Source: an uncultured bacterium (GTDB taxonomy: Bacteria > Bacteroidota > Bacteroidia > Chitinophagales > Chitinophagaceae). From it: 64,000 bases of DNA. The notes under the pieces were generated by a model that was not told the DNA's origin, searched no databases, and saw only the letters and a list, made by a program, of their open reading frames with translations. Both the position numbers and the translations under genes were made by a program. Of this stretch, positions 16,962-27,709 are shown piece after piece (positions within the stretch are counted from its first letter, which is position 1; each line of letters starts with the position of its first letter). Location: assembly GCA_903826405.1 (NCBI GenBank), contig CAIKEH010000008.1:81276-145275 (forward strand), written 5' to 3'.

Positions 16962-17747
16962 ATGGATTGGCGGAAAAAATTATATCACCATGAGGCACCC
17001 CCACCGGACAAGACATGGGCGGCCATCGCCAATCAGTTGAAGGACGATCCAGCAGACCTTCGGAGGAGATTGGCCGACCAAGAGATATCGCCCCCTGCCC
17101 AAGTCTGGTCAGAAATCCGACAGCATCTCGACCAGGATGACATTCAGAAAGAATTTAAAACCATCCCTATACGCAAAATGCCATTCTGGCAATATGCAGC
17201 TGCGGCAGTTGTAGTAGGTTTTACGGCTCTGGGTGTCTTTTATCTCACCCCTCATGGTGAATCTCCGAAAATGCAGGTGAAAATGGCCACCAGTATTTCC
17301 TCCACGGCTAAAAAATGGAAGGACTCCCGTTCCCTTAACGATTCCTTACGCAATTCTTCAAGTCCATCCATTGTTGATACTATCTCCCGTAATATCATAC
17401 ATGGAAATGCCGACCAAATTGGTTCAAATCAAAAGAACGAGAGTTCATCAGCAGAGATATCTGAAGAACGTGAAAAAGCAAAGGTCCAACCTAAAATGAC
17501 CAATGTAGAAGGCCAATATATACATCTGGCAAAAGGAATGGCCCAGTACGATCGAATCTCCTACAAATGTCAGGATCTGATACCCTGCCTCATGAAAAAA
17601 GACAAAAATACTTCATCCTCCACCAGAGCGTGCACGGAACAGGTGGAAAAGTGGAAATCGCAATTAGGTAAAGCCGGGTTCATCCCCTCCGGTGACAACT
17701 TCTTCGACATAGCAGAAATGGTCGATTATCTGAAAAAGAATAAATAA
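16962..17747 (+). CDS. putative membrane anti-sigma factor
   Basis: This 261-residue protein has a cytoplasmic N-terminus (about residues 1-72), one transmembrane helix (FWQYAAAAVVVGFTALGVFY) and a periplasmic C-terminus with a Ser-rich linker and three Cys near the end. The N-terminal part carries two copies of a short motif, APPPDKTWAAIANQL and ISPPAQVWSEIRQHL (PP-x3-W-x2-I-x3-L), about 35-40 residues apart. I recognise no Pfam family. Its place directly after the sigma gene and its topology support an anti-sigma role; this is inference. Confidence 0.7.
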   Translation: MDWRKKLYHHEAPPPDKTWAAIANQLKDDPADLRRRLADQEISPPAQVWSEIRQHLDQDDIQKEFKTIPIRKMPFWQYAAAAVVVGFTALGVFYLTPHGESPKMQVKMATSISSTAKKWKDSRSLNDSLRNSSSPSIVDTISRNIIHGNADQIGSNQKNESSSAEISEEREKAKVQPKMTNVEGQYIHLAKGMAQYDRISYKCQDLIPCLMKKDKNTSSSTRACTEQVEKWKSQLGKAGFIPSGDNFFDIAEMVDYLKKNK

Positions 17748-17774
17748 CTAGATATCCAATAATCATTCCTACAC

Positions 17775-18221
17775 ATGTCCAGAAACAGGATGATTTTGCC
17801 GGCTACTTTCCCTTTCCGAACGGAAATACCCGTACGTATAACCGATATCAACTACGGAAAGCATTTGGGAAATGACAAGGTACTTACCTTGGCGAGTGAG
17901 GCACGAGTGCAATTCATCCGACACCTTGGCTTCCATGAATGGGACATCGCTGGCGCGGGCCTCATCATGGCCGATGCAGCGATCGAATTCCGACAGGAGA
18001 TCAATTACGGGGATAAACTGATGGTATTCGTCGCAGCCTCCAATATCCAACGATCGGGATTCGATCTTTTTTACAAATTCATGAAAGATGATGGTCACGA
18101 TCCTGCCTGTGCAGCTGTAGTCAGGACCGGCATGGTCTGTTTTGATTACGCGGAAAAAAAAGTGAGGGGTATACCAGAATCATTTCGAGAAAAATTATCC
18201 TCCTTCGAAGTTGAAATGTGA
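17775..18221 (+). CDS. hotdog-fold acyl-CoA thioesterase
   Basis: The 148 residues match the 4HBT thioesterase pattern: FRTEIPVRITDINYGKHLGN (catalytic Asp region with N-Y-G-x-H), FIRHLGFHEWDIAGAGLIMA, and AAIEFRQEINYGDKLMVFVA (the strand bearing the YGD element). Such proteins hydrolyse acyl-CoA or similar thioesters; the substrate cannot be told. It lies 27 bp after the anti-sigma gene and meets aroE tail to tail, with 7 bp between stops and no obvious terminator. Confidence 0.85.
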   Translation: MSRNRMILPATFPFRTEIPVRITDINYGKHLGNDKVLTLASEARVQFIRHLGFHEWDIAGAGLIMADAAIEFRQEINYGDKLMVFVAASNIQRSGFDLFYKFMKDDGHDPACAAVVRTGMVCFDYAEKKVRGIPESFREKLSSFEVEM

Positions 18222-18228
18222 ACTTCAA

Positions 18229-18966
18229 TCACCTTTTTTCATTCCAGATCTTCCAACTTTCCTCGGCCTGCAGGCTCAACATCTCGCTACCATTCGCAAT
18301 GGTTGCTCCTCGCCTCTCACCAGCTTCCAGAAAACCCGTCTTTTCCGGATTGTATACAAGGTCGAACAGAAAATGCTGCGGACCCAAAGCATCATAAGGT
18401 ATCTCCGGCAGCCCACCAACATCAGGATACATGCCCAGAGGCGTAGTATTGATGATGAGTCTTGTCGAATGTATGATATCCGGTGTGAGTGAGGCATAGT
18501 CTAGCACGCCTGGGGATCTCGTACGGCTTACTTCCCGAAAAGGAATGCCCATTTTTGTCAATACAAAATGAACGGCTTTGGCTGCTCCACCAGTTCCGAG
18601 GACTAATGCTGTGTCGTGAGAAGAATGCCATTTTTTCCTGAGTGAGATCTCGAATCCGATCACATCGGTATTGTGTCCATGTAGCTTACCATGAATGAGC
18701 CTGATACAATTGCAAGCCCCCATCTGCTTAACTTCCTCATCCATTTGATCCAGGAAAGGAATGACCTGTTGCTTATAAGGAATGGTTACGTTAAGTCCGC
18801 AGAGTTCAGGTTCTTTTTCGACAAGGCCAGGCAATGCCTGGATATCTTCAAGTGGGAATAATTCATAACGGCAATCCCTTATGCCTTCCCTTTCGAATTT
18901 GTCGGTGAAATATTTTTTGGAGAAGGAATGGCTGAGTGGAAATCCTATGAGACCGAACACCCTCAT
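18229..18966 (-). CDS. aroE: shikimate dehydrogenase
   Basis: AroE reduces 3-dehydroshikimate with NADPH in the shikimate pathway. The 245 residues show the substrate-binding FGLIGFPLSHSFSKKYFTD, NVTIPYKQQVIPFLD (catalytic Lys), GHNTDVIGFE (catalytic Asp), the NADPH loop GTGGAAKAV and NTTPLGMYP. It is slightly shorter than the E. coli enzyme (272). Its ATG overlaps the stop of the preceding ComA-like gene by 4 bp (ATGA), so translation is probably coupled. Confidence 0.95.
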   Translation of the reverse strand: MRVFGLIGFPLSHSFSKKYFTDKFEREGIRDCRYELFPLEDIQALPGLVEKEPELCGLNVTIPYKQQVIPFLDQMDEEVKQMGACNCIRLIHGKLHGHNTDVIGFEISLRKKWHSSHDTALVLGTGGAAKAVHFVLTKMGIPFREVSRTRSPGVLDYASLTPDIIHSTRLIINTTPLGMYPDVGGLPEIPYDALGPQHFLFDLVYNPEKTGFLEAGERRGATIANGSEMLSLQAEESWKIWNEKR

Positions 18967-19736
18967 TTACCGTTCTCTTTGTCCAGAAAAAGATGGAAAG
19001 TATCACCACGCAACCCCACCCTCATGGCTTCCAGAGGAAGTACTTCATATGGCGCAATATTACCCAGATTGACATTGCATCCTAATAACTCGATGAAATA
19101 CAATTGTTGCGCTTTTTGTGGAGCCTCCCAAATGATTTTTTCACCGGGTATACGGGTAAGGATCTCTTGGACTAGACCTTCGCGGACCTCGCCGCTACCA
19201 CGATATATACCCACATTCCCTGCCTCACGTGCTTCGGCGATCACGTATGAGGAGCCGGAGTCCAGTTCAGCCTGCATCAATTCTATCCATTTATATGGAG
19301 GAATGATGTGAGCGGCATCTTTACTGCCCACTTCGCTTAGGACAGTGCCATATTTAGTAAGCTTCTCAATATATCCGCATTTTTCAGAATGGGGTATGGT
19401 GATGGATCCATCACTGACTTCTATGTAGGTGATCTGGTAATCTTTGCAAATGCTGATATAGTCGTCGAATTGTCCCCTGACCAGGAATGCTTCGAAGAGG
19501 GTGCCGCCAAAATAGACGGGGATACCTGCCGACTGATAGATCTCGATCTTCTCACGCAAGTTGGGTGTGACATATGATGTACCGAAACCAAGCTTGACGA
19601 TGTCCACATGAGGATGTGCCACGCTCAGGAAATTCTTGGCCTCCTCTATGCTCAGCCCTTTGTCCATGACCATCGTGATCCCTGAACTGCGGGGCTTTGC
19701 GTTTCGTAACGGTATTTGGGTCAGGTTGAAATTCAT
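18963..19736 (-). CDS. phosphosulfolactate synthase (ComA family)
   Basis: ComA adds sulfite to phosphoenolpyruvate to give phosphosulfolactate, the first step of archaeal coenzyme M synthesis. The 257 residues fit the TIM-barrel family: KPRSSGITMVMDKGLSIEEA, VDIVKLGFGTSYV, IPVYFGGTLFEAF, YIEVSDGSITIP, VLSEVGSKD, and YVIAEAREAGNVGIYRGSGE, ending with a conserved NLGNIAPYEVLPLEAMRVGL. In Bacteroidota a sulfolactate route to cysteate for sulfonolipids is one possible use. It overlaps aroE, but a metabolic link is not evident. Function beyond family membership is inference. Confidence 0.85.
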   Translation of the reverse strand: MNFNLTQIPLRNAKPRSSGITMVMDKGLSIEEAKNFLSVAHPHVDIVKLGFGTSYVTPNLREKIEIYQSAGIPVYFGGTLFEAFLVRGQFDDYISICKDYQITYIEVSDGSITIPHSEKCGYIEKLTKYGTVLSEVGSKDAAHIIPPYKWIELMQAELDSGSSYVIAEAREAGNVGIYRGSGEVREGLVQEILTRIPGEKIIWEAPQKAQQLYFIELLGCNVNLGNIAPYEVLPLEAMRVGLRGDTFHLFLDKENGK

Positions 19737-19821
19737 AGCCTTTAGAGAGATTGTATGAATGCACGAAAATAAGCATAATGACGCTTATTGTAACGAAATT
19801 GGTCTTGGAAGTCTAGGACGG

Positions 19822-21243
19822 TCAATTGTTCCTGCCCCGCCTGTTTCTGGCGATGAGTTCGACAACTTGTGTATTCTGAAGTATGGAAGGCTCCAATGCT
19901 ATGAATTTTTTTATCCCTTTGGGATCGCGGGTCATGGCGTTTTCCAAGACAAGCATGCCTTCCTTATGCCGCCCGCTGGCAAAAAGTACAGCCGCATGGT
20001 AGTATAGGAAAATCGGTTTCAGTCCAGTGACCTGATACGATAACCGAGCCTGCTTATCTGCTTCCTCTAACATGTCCGCTTTTATCAGACAGCGGATCAG
20101 TGCCTCCCGGCCTGCGATTTTTCTGGGGCGGTGCTGTACCGCCAGGGTGAAATGGTGAATGGCTTCCCTGAACCTCCGGAGACCCAGTAGGCTTTCTCCC
20201 ATCGCCAGATTATATTCCGGCTGGTTACGGTGAATGCGTAATGCCATCTCCAGATATTTGACCGACTGATTCCAATTCTTCTCATTAATATAAGTGACAG
20301 CCACCTTGAAATGCAATTTCGATTCCTCGGGGTTCAAATGAGAGGCCTTTCGATAATAGAATCTGGCCTGTGCATGATTTTTCAGCTTTTCATAGCAATG
20401 ACCAATGGCTTCGTAAATCACATCCTCGGGACGGGAAAGTTCAACCACTTTCTCCAAGGCTTCAATGGCATACCCGTATTTGCGCATCCGGATGAAAGCA
20501 TCCGCCATATTCCGGTATGCGTAATCGAATTTCTCGTTGATGACCAGCGCATATTTGTAAGCATCAACGGATTTTTCGAACAGCTTCAGGCCCTGATAGG
20601 CAGCGGCGAGATTGAACCAGGCCAATTCGCTATAAGGATACTCATCGATTATGGCCTGATGTATCCTGATGCTTTCTTCATTCCTTCCGGTAAAATCTGT
20701 CCAAAAACAGATCTTGTACAAGGCCTCTTCATTATTGGGTTCGGATTCCAGAATAAGATGCAGACAATCGAATATCTTATCGAACTCCTCATAGTCGTCG
20801 TATACATCAGCTAATTCGAAAAGCAGGTTTACACGATCCTCCCCATCGAATCGCAGTATGGCATTCTGAAGCAGTTCCACCGCCTGCTCCTGCTGATCGA
20901 GCGCCAGGTATGCATCCGTCTTCAAAATATAAATATCAATGTCGTTGCCATCCAGTATCTCCGCATGGCGAAGTAATTCCAGTGCCTCGGCATATTGCCT
21001 ACCCGCAATCAGCAAATCGGCTTTTTTGACCAAAAGTGAACAAGAGAAGGGGTATTGTGCAATTGCAGCTTCGGCGGCCTCCATCGCCAAAGGGAGCTGG
21101 TCATTCTCATCAAAGTGGTCAATTATCCGTTCAAAGGATTCCTCAGTGAGGAAACCGGGGGACTTGCCCGATTTGAGGTTGTTAAACTGGTTCAACAAGT
21201 CCCGAATGTCATCTTTTTCTTCGTGGTATGGATCCTGACTCAT
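19822..21243 (-). CDS. tetratricopeptide-repeat protein
   Basis: The 473 residues have an acidic N-terminus and then about eleven TPR-like helical hairpins spread over most of the length, for example AWFNLAAAYQGLKLFEKSV, RNMADAFIRMRKYGYAIEAL and LAMGESLLGLRRFREAIHHF. No signal peptide or membrane segment is seen, so it is probably cytoplasmic. TPR arrays bind partner proteins; the partner is unknown. The C-terminus is basic (ELIARNRRGRNN). It is monocistronic or follows nothing close on its strand, with the divergent small gene at 21386 upstream. Confidence 0.88.
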   Translation of the reverse strand: MSQDPYHEEKDDIRDLLNQFNNLKSGKSPGFLTEESFERIIDHFDENDQLPLAMEAAEAAIAQYPFSCSLLVKKADLLIAGRQYAEALELLRHAEILDGNDIDIYILKTDAYLALDQQEQAVELLQNAILRFDGEDRVNLLFELADVYDDYEEFDKIFDCLHLILESEPNNEEALYKICFWTDFTGRNEESIRIHQAIIDEYPYSELAWFNLAAAYQGLKLFEKSVDAYKYALVINEKFDYAYRNMADAFIRMRKYGYAIEALEKVVELSRPEDVIYEAIGHCYEKLKNHAQARFYYRKASHLNPEESKLHFKVAVTYINEKNWNQSVKYLEMALRIHRNQPEYNLAMGESLLGLRRFREAIHHFTLAVQHRPRKIAGREALIRCLIKADMLEEADKQARLSYQVTGLKPIFLYYHAAVLFASGRHKEGMLVLENAMTRDPKGIKKFIALEPSILQNTQVVELIARNRRGRNN

Positions 21244-21385
21244 GCTGTATAGGTTATTGTAATTTAATCAATTGCGGCAGCATGTCCAATAGAACCCGCT
21301 CTTTTTATCCCCATATCTATTAAAAACCTACTTTTTTATGATGGATGGTTGACAATACCTGTGGAAATTTAATATTTTTGTTGGG

Positions 21386-21736
21386 ATGAAACAGACCTCA
21401 CCGATAACCAGACTTCAACTTCTTCGCAACACGGGGATTTTTTTCCTGCTGTTCGCCGTAGCGCAGTATGGTTTCGCAGTGGATGGCAGGTTGAATAATG
21501 GCGGCAGAAATTCCAGCAGGAGTTTTTCTCACTTGAAAACTGATCTCAACCTTTCCCTGCGGAATGATTTCACTTACCATAACAACCGATCTTTCGGATT
21601 CAATAAAGTTGATCAGGTAGAGACGTTTAATTCTGTAATGACCTTCCAGCGTGGAAATGTGACCATAGCCATGCCCTTCAAACACAAGATGGCCATTCAA
21701 AAATTCAGGACCCCTTCAGCTCCTTTGATTCGCTGA
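21386..21736 (+). CDS. small exported protein of unknown function
   Basis: The 116 residues begin with a likely signal peptide or N-terminal anchor (LLRNTGIFFLLFAVAQYGFA). A Ser/Asn/Arg-rich mature region of about 85 residues follows, with alternating hydrophobic residues suggesting beta strands (LKTDLNLSLRNDFTYHNNRS, VTIAMPFKHKMAI). I do not recognise it. TATTTTTG at 21373-21380 matches the Bacteroidota -7 box and ends 5 nt before the ATG, so the transcript could be nearly leaderless. It converges on the DUF4412 gene. Confidence 0.6.
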   Translation: MKQTSPITRLQLLRNTGIFFLLFAVAQYGFAVDGRLNNGGRNSSRSFSHLKTDLNLSLRNDFTYHNNRSFGFNKVDQVETFNSVMTFQRGNVTIAMPFKHKMAIQKFRTPSAPLIR

Positions 21737-21751
21737 TCATTTTTTCTGTTT

Positions 21752-22417
21752 TTATTTACCAGCCTTCATCTTGACGCTTTCTTCATATGTCATTTCCCGG
21801 AAACCGGATTTGGGAAATTCGAATTTCTGAACGGGAACAGGATCAAAGCTGATCCTGGAAAGCGTATACCGTATGCGCATGTCCCCTGCCATGGACTCAT
21901 ATTCCAAGGGTAATCCAGGCATGGAACGAAAAAGCCCTTCATAATCATTATTTTCTATCCTCACTTCTCGGGTGAAGTAGATGGCGAAATTACTTCCATC
22001 TTTAAGGTGGGCGATCATCTTCTCACAAGGATAGCCCAAAATATTCTTCGTTTCTGCCGTTTTCTCGAAACTGATCCCTTCATACTTCCGATTCTTGTCG
22101 TTCCAGTTCTCCCGAGTCAGCTTGATGAGTATTTTTTGGGCACCATATTCCCGCAGCACGACACCGACACCCTCCTTGGAATCGTAGATCGTCGTGGCTG
22201 TGCCCAAAGCGCTGGTCAATTCGGAACGGCTGTGGCTTCCTTTCAGGAATACATATGCCCTTGCTCCGTCGAACATATCGGCCAATTTGGGTTCAACCGT
22301 GCCTGTTTGAACACTCAGATCATATTGCAAAGTACCCTCCGAAAGCACTTTTTGGGCCATGGTGGGAAAAGTACTCAGAACCATGAAAAAGGCGAGTACA
22401 AGAAGACTCTTATTCAT
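21752..22417 (-). CDS. exported DUF4412-like protein
   Basis: The 221 residues start with a signal peptide (MNKSLLVLAFFMVLSTFPTM, then AQ). The mature part has features of the DUF4412/GLPGLI-like exported proteins of Bacteroidota: an early beta region (GTLQYDLSVQTGTVEPKLAD), NILGYPCEKMIAHLKDGSNF, YFTREVRIENNDYEGLFRSM followed by PGLPLEYE, and a C-terminal strand region. Function is unknown. It lies 90 bp beyond the yidC stop, with the yidC terminator between them. Confidence 0.78.
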   Translation of the reverse strand: MNKSLLVLAFFMVLSTFPTMAQKVLSEGTLQYDLSVQTGTVEPKLADMFDGARAYVFLKGSHSRSELTSALGTATTIYDSKEGVGVVLREYGAQKILIKLTRENWNDKNRKYEGISFEKTAETKNILGYPCEKMIAHLKDGSNFAIYFTREVRIENNDYEGLFRSMPGLPLEYESMAGDMRIRYTLSRISFDPVPVQKFEFPKSGFREMTYEESVKMKAGK

Positions 22418-22474
22418 GAAAAGGCTTTGGTTAAAGATAGCGAAAACGGCTGGGCGGTTGCCTGCGAAAGGGTT

Positions 22475-22500
22475 AAAAAAAACCTGGCGTCAAGCCAGGT
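22475..22500 (-). terminator. Rho-independent terminator after yidC
   Basis: Minus strand ACCTGGC-TTGAC-GCCAGGT stem followed by U8, placed 7 bp past the yidC stop. Confidence 0.88.
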
Positions 22501-22507
22501 CATGGAA

Positions 22508-24364
22508 TTATTTCTTGTTGGTCCGGTCTTTCATATCCTGAACCTTTTTCTGTGTCTGCTGCATCTGCTTCTGCGCATCTTGCATCTGTTCAAGCTTTTC
22601 CTGCCATTTGGATTTCGATTTCGGCTTTTTCTTATTCTGCTCGATCTCCGACAGGATCTTGTCGTGGTCAATTATATAGTTCTGTATCACGAACTGAAGC
22701 AACAGGGTGATCACATTGGATACCGTATAATACCAGGTCAGTGAGGAAGGCAGTCCATTGAAGATGCCCAGAAGCATGACTGGAAATATATAAGGCATAT
22801 ACTTGAGCATGGGATTGTTCTGATCCGGGGTCATGCTCATGCTGTACAAAGAGATGATGAGGCTGGTCACCACAGCCAGGATGGTGAATAGGCTGATGTG
22901 GTTACCGATGAAGGGAATACTGGTCTTCCAGGAAATGATGGAATCATAGGCACTCAAATCTTTCGACCAGAGGAAATGCTGACCTCGCAAGGCGATGTTC
23001 GAGTTGAAAAAACTGTATAGCGCGAAGAATATCGGTATTTGCAGCAGGGCCGGAACGCAACCTCCCAGCGGATTCACACCTGCAGTACGGAACAATTTCA
23101 TCTGCTCCATGCTGTAAGCCTGCTGGTCATCGCCGAATTTTGCCTTCAGAACATCAAGTTCCGGCCTCATAGCCTTCATTTTTGCTCCAGACAGATAGCT
23201 GGTATACACGAGCGGGGATGTCAACAGGCGAATGAAGAGCGTCAGCAGAAGGATGACGATGCCATAACTGCTTACGAATTTCGTGAAGAAATTGAACACG
23301 GGCATGACGATCCACCGGTTTATGTATTTGACAAAGGCATAGAAACCCTGACCCAAGTTGACCATATCTTCCATGTCCATCTTGTACCCCTTGAGGATCT
23401 TGAAATCGTTGGGGCCATAATACAGGTGGAAAGGGATCACCGCATTTGCAGCCACCGGGAAACTTGCCCTGAGATTGGCGGTGGAAGTAGCGATCACTGC
23501 TGATGTATCCTGCCCTGCATCGACAGTTAGATCGGCATAAGAGAACCCATTGTCGCTTATTAGGGTGGTATTGAAGAATTTCTGCTTCACGCCAAGCCAT
23601 TTGATCCCCTCCTCCCACTTCTTGTTTACCCCCTTTGCAATCGTGAAATAATCGAACCCACTTTTCCCGACAATACCGATCTGGGATTCTCTGCGTTCAC
23701 TCTGAATATCATTTTCGTGCTGCATGGCCCGGGTCTGCCAGACCATGTTGAGGCTGTTCTGTGAAACTAGCTTGTCCGCTCCATTCAGATTTACGGTCCA
23801 GTCCAGCATGTAATCATCTTTCTTCAAGGTGAACTGGTGAGTGATGGAACGACCGCTTGAATCGGCAAGTTTATATACCAAAGTCTGACTCCCATCGGCA
23901 CCTTTCACCACTTCAGCATTGCTGAAGTAAAGATCTGCTGTATTGGCAGTGGAGTTGTTCCCGGTATTCAACAAATAAGAGAGCCTGTCCGTTGGCTGAC
24001 CTGCGAGTTGAACGGGCAAGCTATCGTTCGACAGGTATTTTTTGAGGATGACGTATCTGGGCTGGGCACCCTTATTCGTGAAGGTTACCTTCATCAGGTC
24101 ATTTTCCATCACCGTCAGTTTCTCCTCAGCAGAACCTGCCTGTATAAGCTGACCAGCCTGTGCGATAGGCTTCAGACTGTCCGCCGGCTTCAACATGACT
24201 GGAACAGAAGTATCCTTTACAGGCAGCATTGATGCTATCGAATCCTGAAGATGCTTCTGCTTCTTTTCCAATTCGATCTGACCCTGACGAGTGTAATAGA
24301 AATATCCGAAGAAAAGGATGGCCAACAGTACGAACCCGATCACGGAATTTTTGTCCAGCTTCAT
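22508..24364 (-). CDS. yidC: membrane protein insertase YidC
   Basis: YidC inserts and folds inner-membrane proteins with or without SecYEG. The 618 residues have an N-terminal transmembrane helix (VIGFVLLAILFFGYFYYTR) and a large periplasmic beta domain at about 70-350. The conserved 60KD_IMP core follows, with the groove Arg in LLLTLFIRLLTSPLVYTSYL, then GVNPLGGCVPALLQIPIFFA and YTVSNVITLLLQFVIQNYI. It ends with a Lys/Gln-rich cytoplasmic tail (KWQEKLEQMQDAQKQMQQTQ) that could contact ribosomes. It lies downstream of pyrG, a common Bacteroidota arrangement. Confidence 0.96.
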   Translation of the reverse strand: MKLDKNSVIGFVLLAILFFGYFYYTRQGQIELEKKQKHLQDSIASMLPVKDTSVPVMLKPADSLKPIAQAGQLIQAGSAEEKLTVMENDLMKVTFTNKGAQPRYVILKKYLSNDSLPVQLAGQPTDRLSYLLNTGNNSTANTADLYFSNAEVVKGADGSQTLVYKLADSSGRSITHQFTLKKDDYMLDWTVNLNGADKLVSQNSLNMVWQTRAMQHENDIQSERRESQIGIVGKSGFDYFTIAKGVNKKWEEGIKWLGVKQKFFNTTLISDNGFSYADLTVDAGQDTSAVIATSTANLRASFPVAANAVIPFHLYYGPNDFKILKGYKMDMEDMVNLGQGFYAFVKYINRWIVMPVFNFFTKFVSSYGIVILLLTLFIRLLTSPLVYTSYLSGAKMKAMRPELDVLKAKFGDDQQAYSMEQMKLFRTAGVNPLGGCVPALLQIPIFFALYSFFNSNIALRGQHFLWSKDLSAYDSIISWKTSIPFIGNHISLFTILAVVTSLIISLYSMSMTPDQNNPMLKYMPYIFPVMLLGIFNGLPSSLTWYYTVSNVITLLLQFVIQNYIIDHDKILSEIEQNKKKPKSKSKWQEKLEQMQDAQKQMQQTQKKVQDMKDRTNKK

Positions 24365-24680
24365 ATTTATCGTTGAGCGGCAAAGATATATAATGGACCC
24401 GATATCCCATTTACAATTTAGCCATCACGGCAGATGAATGAATTTTTGAGATGAGCTTCATTAAGTTCTGGAATTCAGAAGATAGTCAAAGAAGATGAAG
24501 AGGATTGAATCAATTCCATGAAAGGAAAATCGATCCGATGAAATCACCATGAAAGCCCAGAACTCAGGTAGGCAAATATCGACACCCGCCCACAAAAGCA
24601 ATGAGGATCCGTCTCGACCAGATGTTTGTCAGAAAGTGTTAAGCAATGGCTCTTCTGAAAGTTGAGTCCTTTTCCAAACC
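24365..24680. other. 316-bp pyrG-yidC intergenic region
   Basis: No gene was recognised. A minus-strand TATCTTTG (-7-like, 24381-24388) lies 17 bp upstream of the yidC ATG, with no convincing -33 box. The remainder shows no obvious repeat or hairpin. pyrG has no clear U-run terminator here. Confidence 0.4.
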
Positions 24681-26802
<2,122 letters not shown>

Positions 26803-27642
26803 ATGAAACTCAGGAAACAGTTCATACTACTGCTCGCGTTATCCATAGGCTCCGGTTTACAGGCTCAGAATAGATCCTGTTGTAGCCCTGATGCCATGGA
26901 AACCTACTCCAGGAATGCATCTGACAAAGACTTCATCCAAATGCATGAAGAACCCCTGCCCTTCATTTTCCGGAGTGATAGAGGGAAGGATATCCATTTC
27001 AGCACTGCCGATGGAACGGAGGCACATGCCTGGGAGTCCAAAGCCTTAAAACCAACCGAAAATTATCTTTTCGTCATCCATGAATGGTGGGGTCTCAATG
27101 ACTACATCAAGCAGACCGCAGAAAAACTGGGGGATGAACTGGGGATGAATGTGATTGCATTAGACCTATATGACAATAAAGTGGCGGGCACACCTGATGA
27201 TGCAGCCAAGTACATGCAATCAGCAAGCAAAGAGAGGATATTAAACATAATTAAAGGTGCTTTTGCATATGCGGGTCAAAAAGCAAAAGTATTCACAATC
27301 GGATGGTGTTATGGCGGAGGATGGAGCCTCCAGGCAGCATTAGTGGGTGGGAAACAGGTTTCGGGATGTGTCATGTACTATGGTCAGCCGGAAAAGGATG
27401 TGGATAAACTGAAGAACCTGAATTGCGATGTCATCGGTTTTTTCGGCAATCAGGACCAGTGGACTAATCCACAAATCGTAGACACATTCATTTCGGATAT
27501 GGACAAAGCTGGAAAGAAAATCCTGATCAACCGATATGAAGCGGTGCATGGATTTGCCAATCCCAGTAACCCGAAATTTAATCGTGAAGCCACAGAGGAT
27601 GCCTGGGCGAAAACAGTCGCATTCATCAAAGCGAGGATGTAG
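26803..27642 (+). CDS. exported dienelactone hydrolase family protein
   Basis: I prefer the ATG at 26803 over the track start at 26770. It gives a clean signal peptide (MKLRKQFILLLALSIGSGLQ then AQ) and is preceded by an A-rich start region (AAAAATATACAAA). The 279-residue product is an alpha/beta hydrolase of the DLH type: FVIHEWWGLNDYIKQTAEKL, the nucleophile Cys in TIGWCYGGGWSLQAA, Asp in GNQDQWTNPQ and His in YEAVHGFANPSNP form the Cys-Asp-His triad. Several Cys (RSCCS) sit just after the signal. The substrate is unknown. It converges on proC. Confidence 0.9.
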   Translation: MKLRKQFILLLALSIGSGLQAQNRSCCSPDAMETYSRNASDKDFIQMHEEPLPFIFRSDRGKDIHFSTADGTEAHAWESKALKPTENYLFVIHEWWGLNDYIKQTAEKLGDELGMNVIALDLYDNKVAGTPDDAAKYMQSASKERILNIIKGAFAYAGQKAKVFTIGWCYGGGWSLQAALVGGKQVSGCVMYYGQPEKDVDKLKNLNCDVIGFFGNQDQWTNPQIVDTFISDMDKAGKKILINRYEAVHGFANPSNPKFNREATEDAWAKTVAFIKARM

Positions 27643-27671
27643 ACTGGAAGGGGTTGACGAACATCCCTGTT

Positions 27672-27709
27672 CCTGATCCGATCGGATCGACCAAACCGAT
27701 CTGATCAGG
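27672..27709. terminator. hairpin between convergent hydrolase gene and proC
   Basis: CCTGATC-C-GATCGG and CCGATC-T-GATCAGG form a 13-bp stem with one mismatch and a 10-nt loop. It overlaps the proC stop. A U-tract is missing on both sides, so termination strength is uncertain. Confidence 0.55.
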
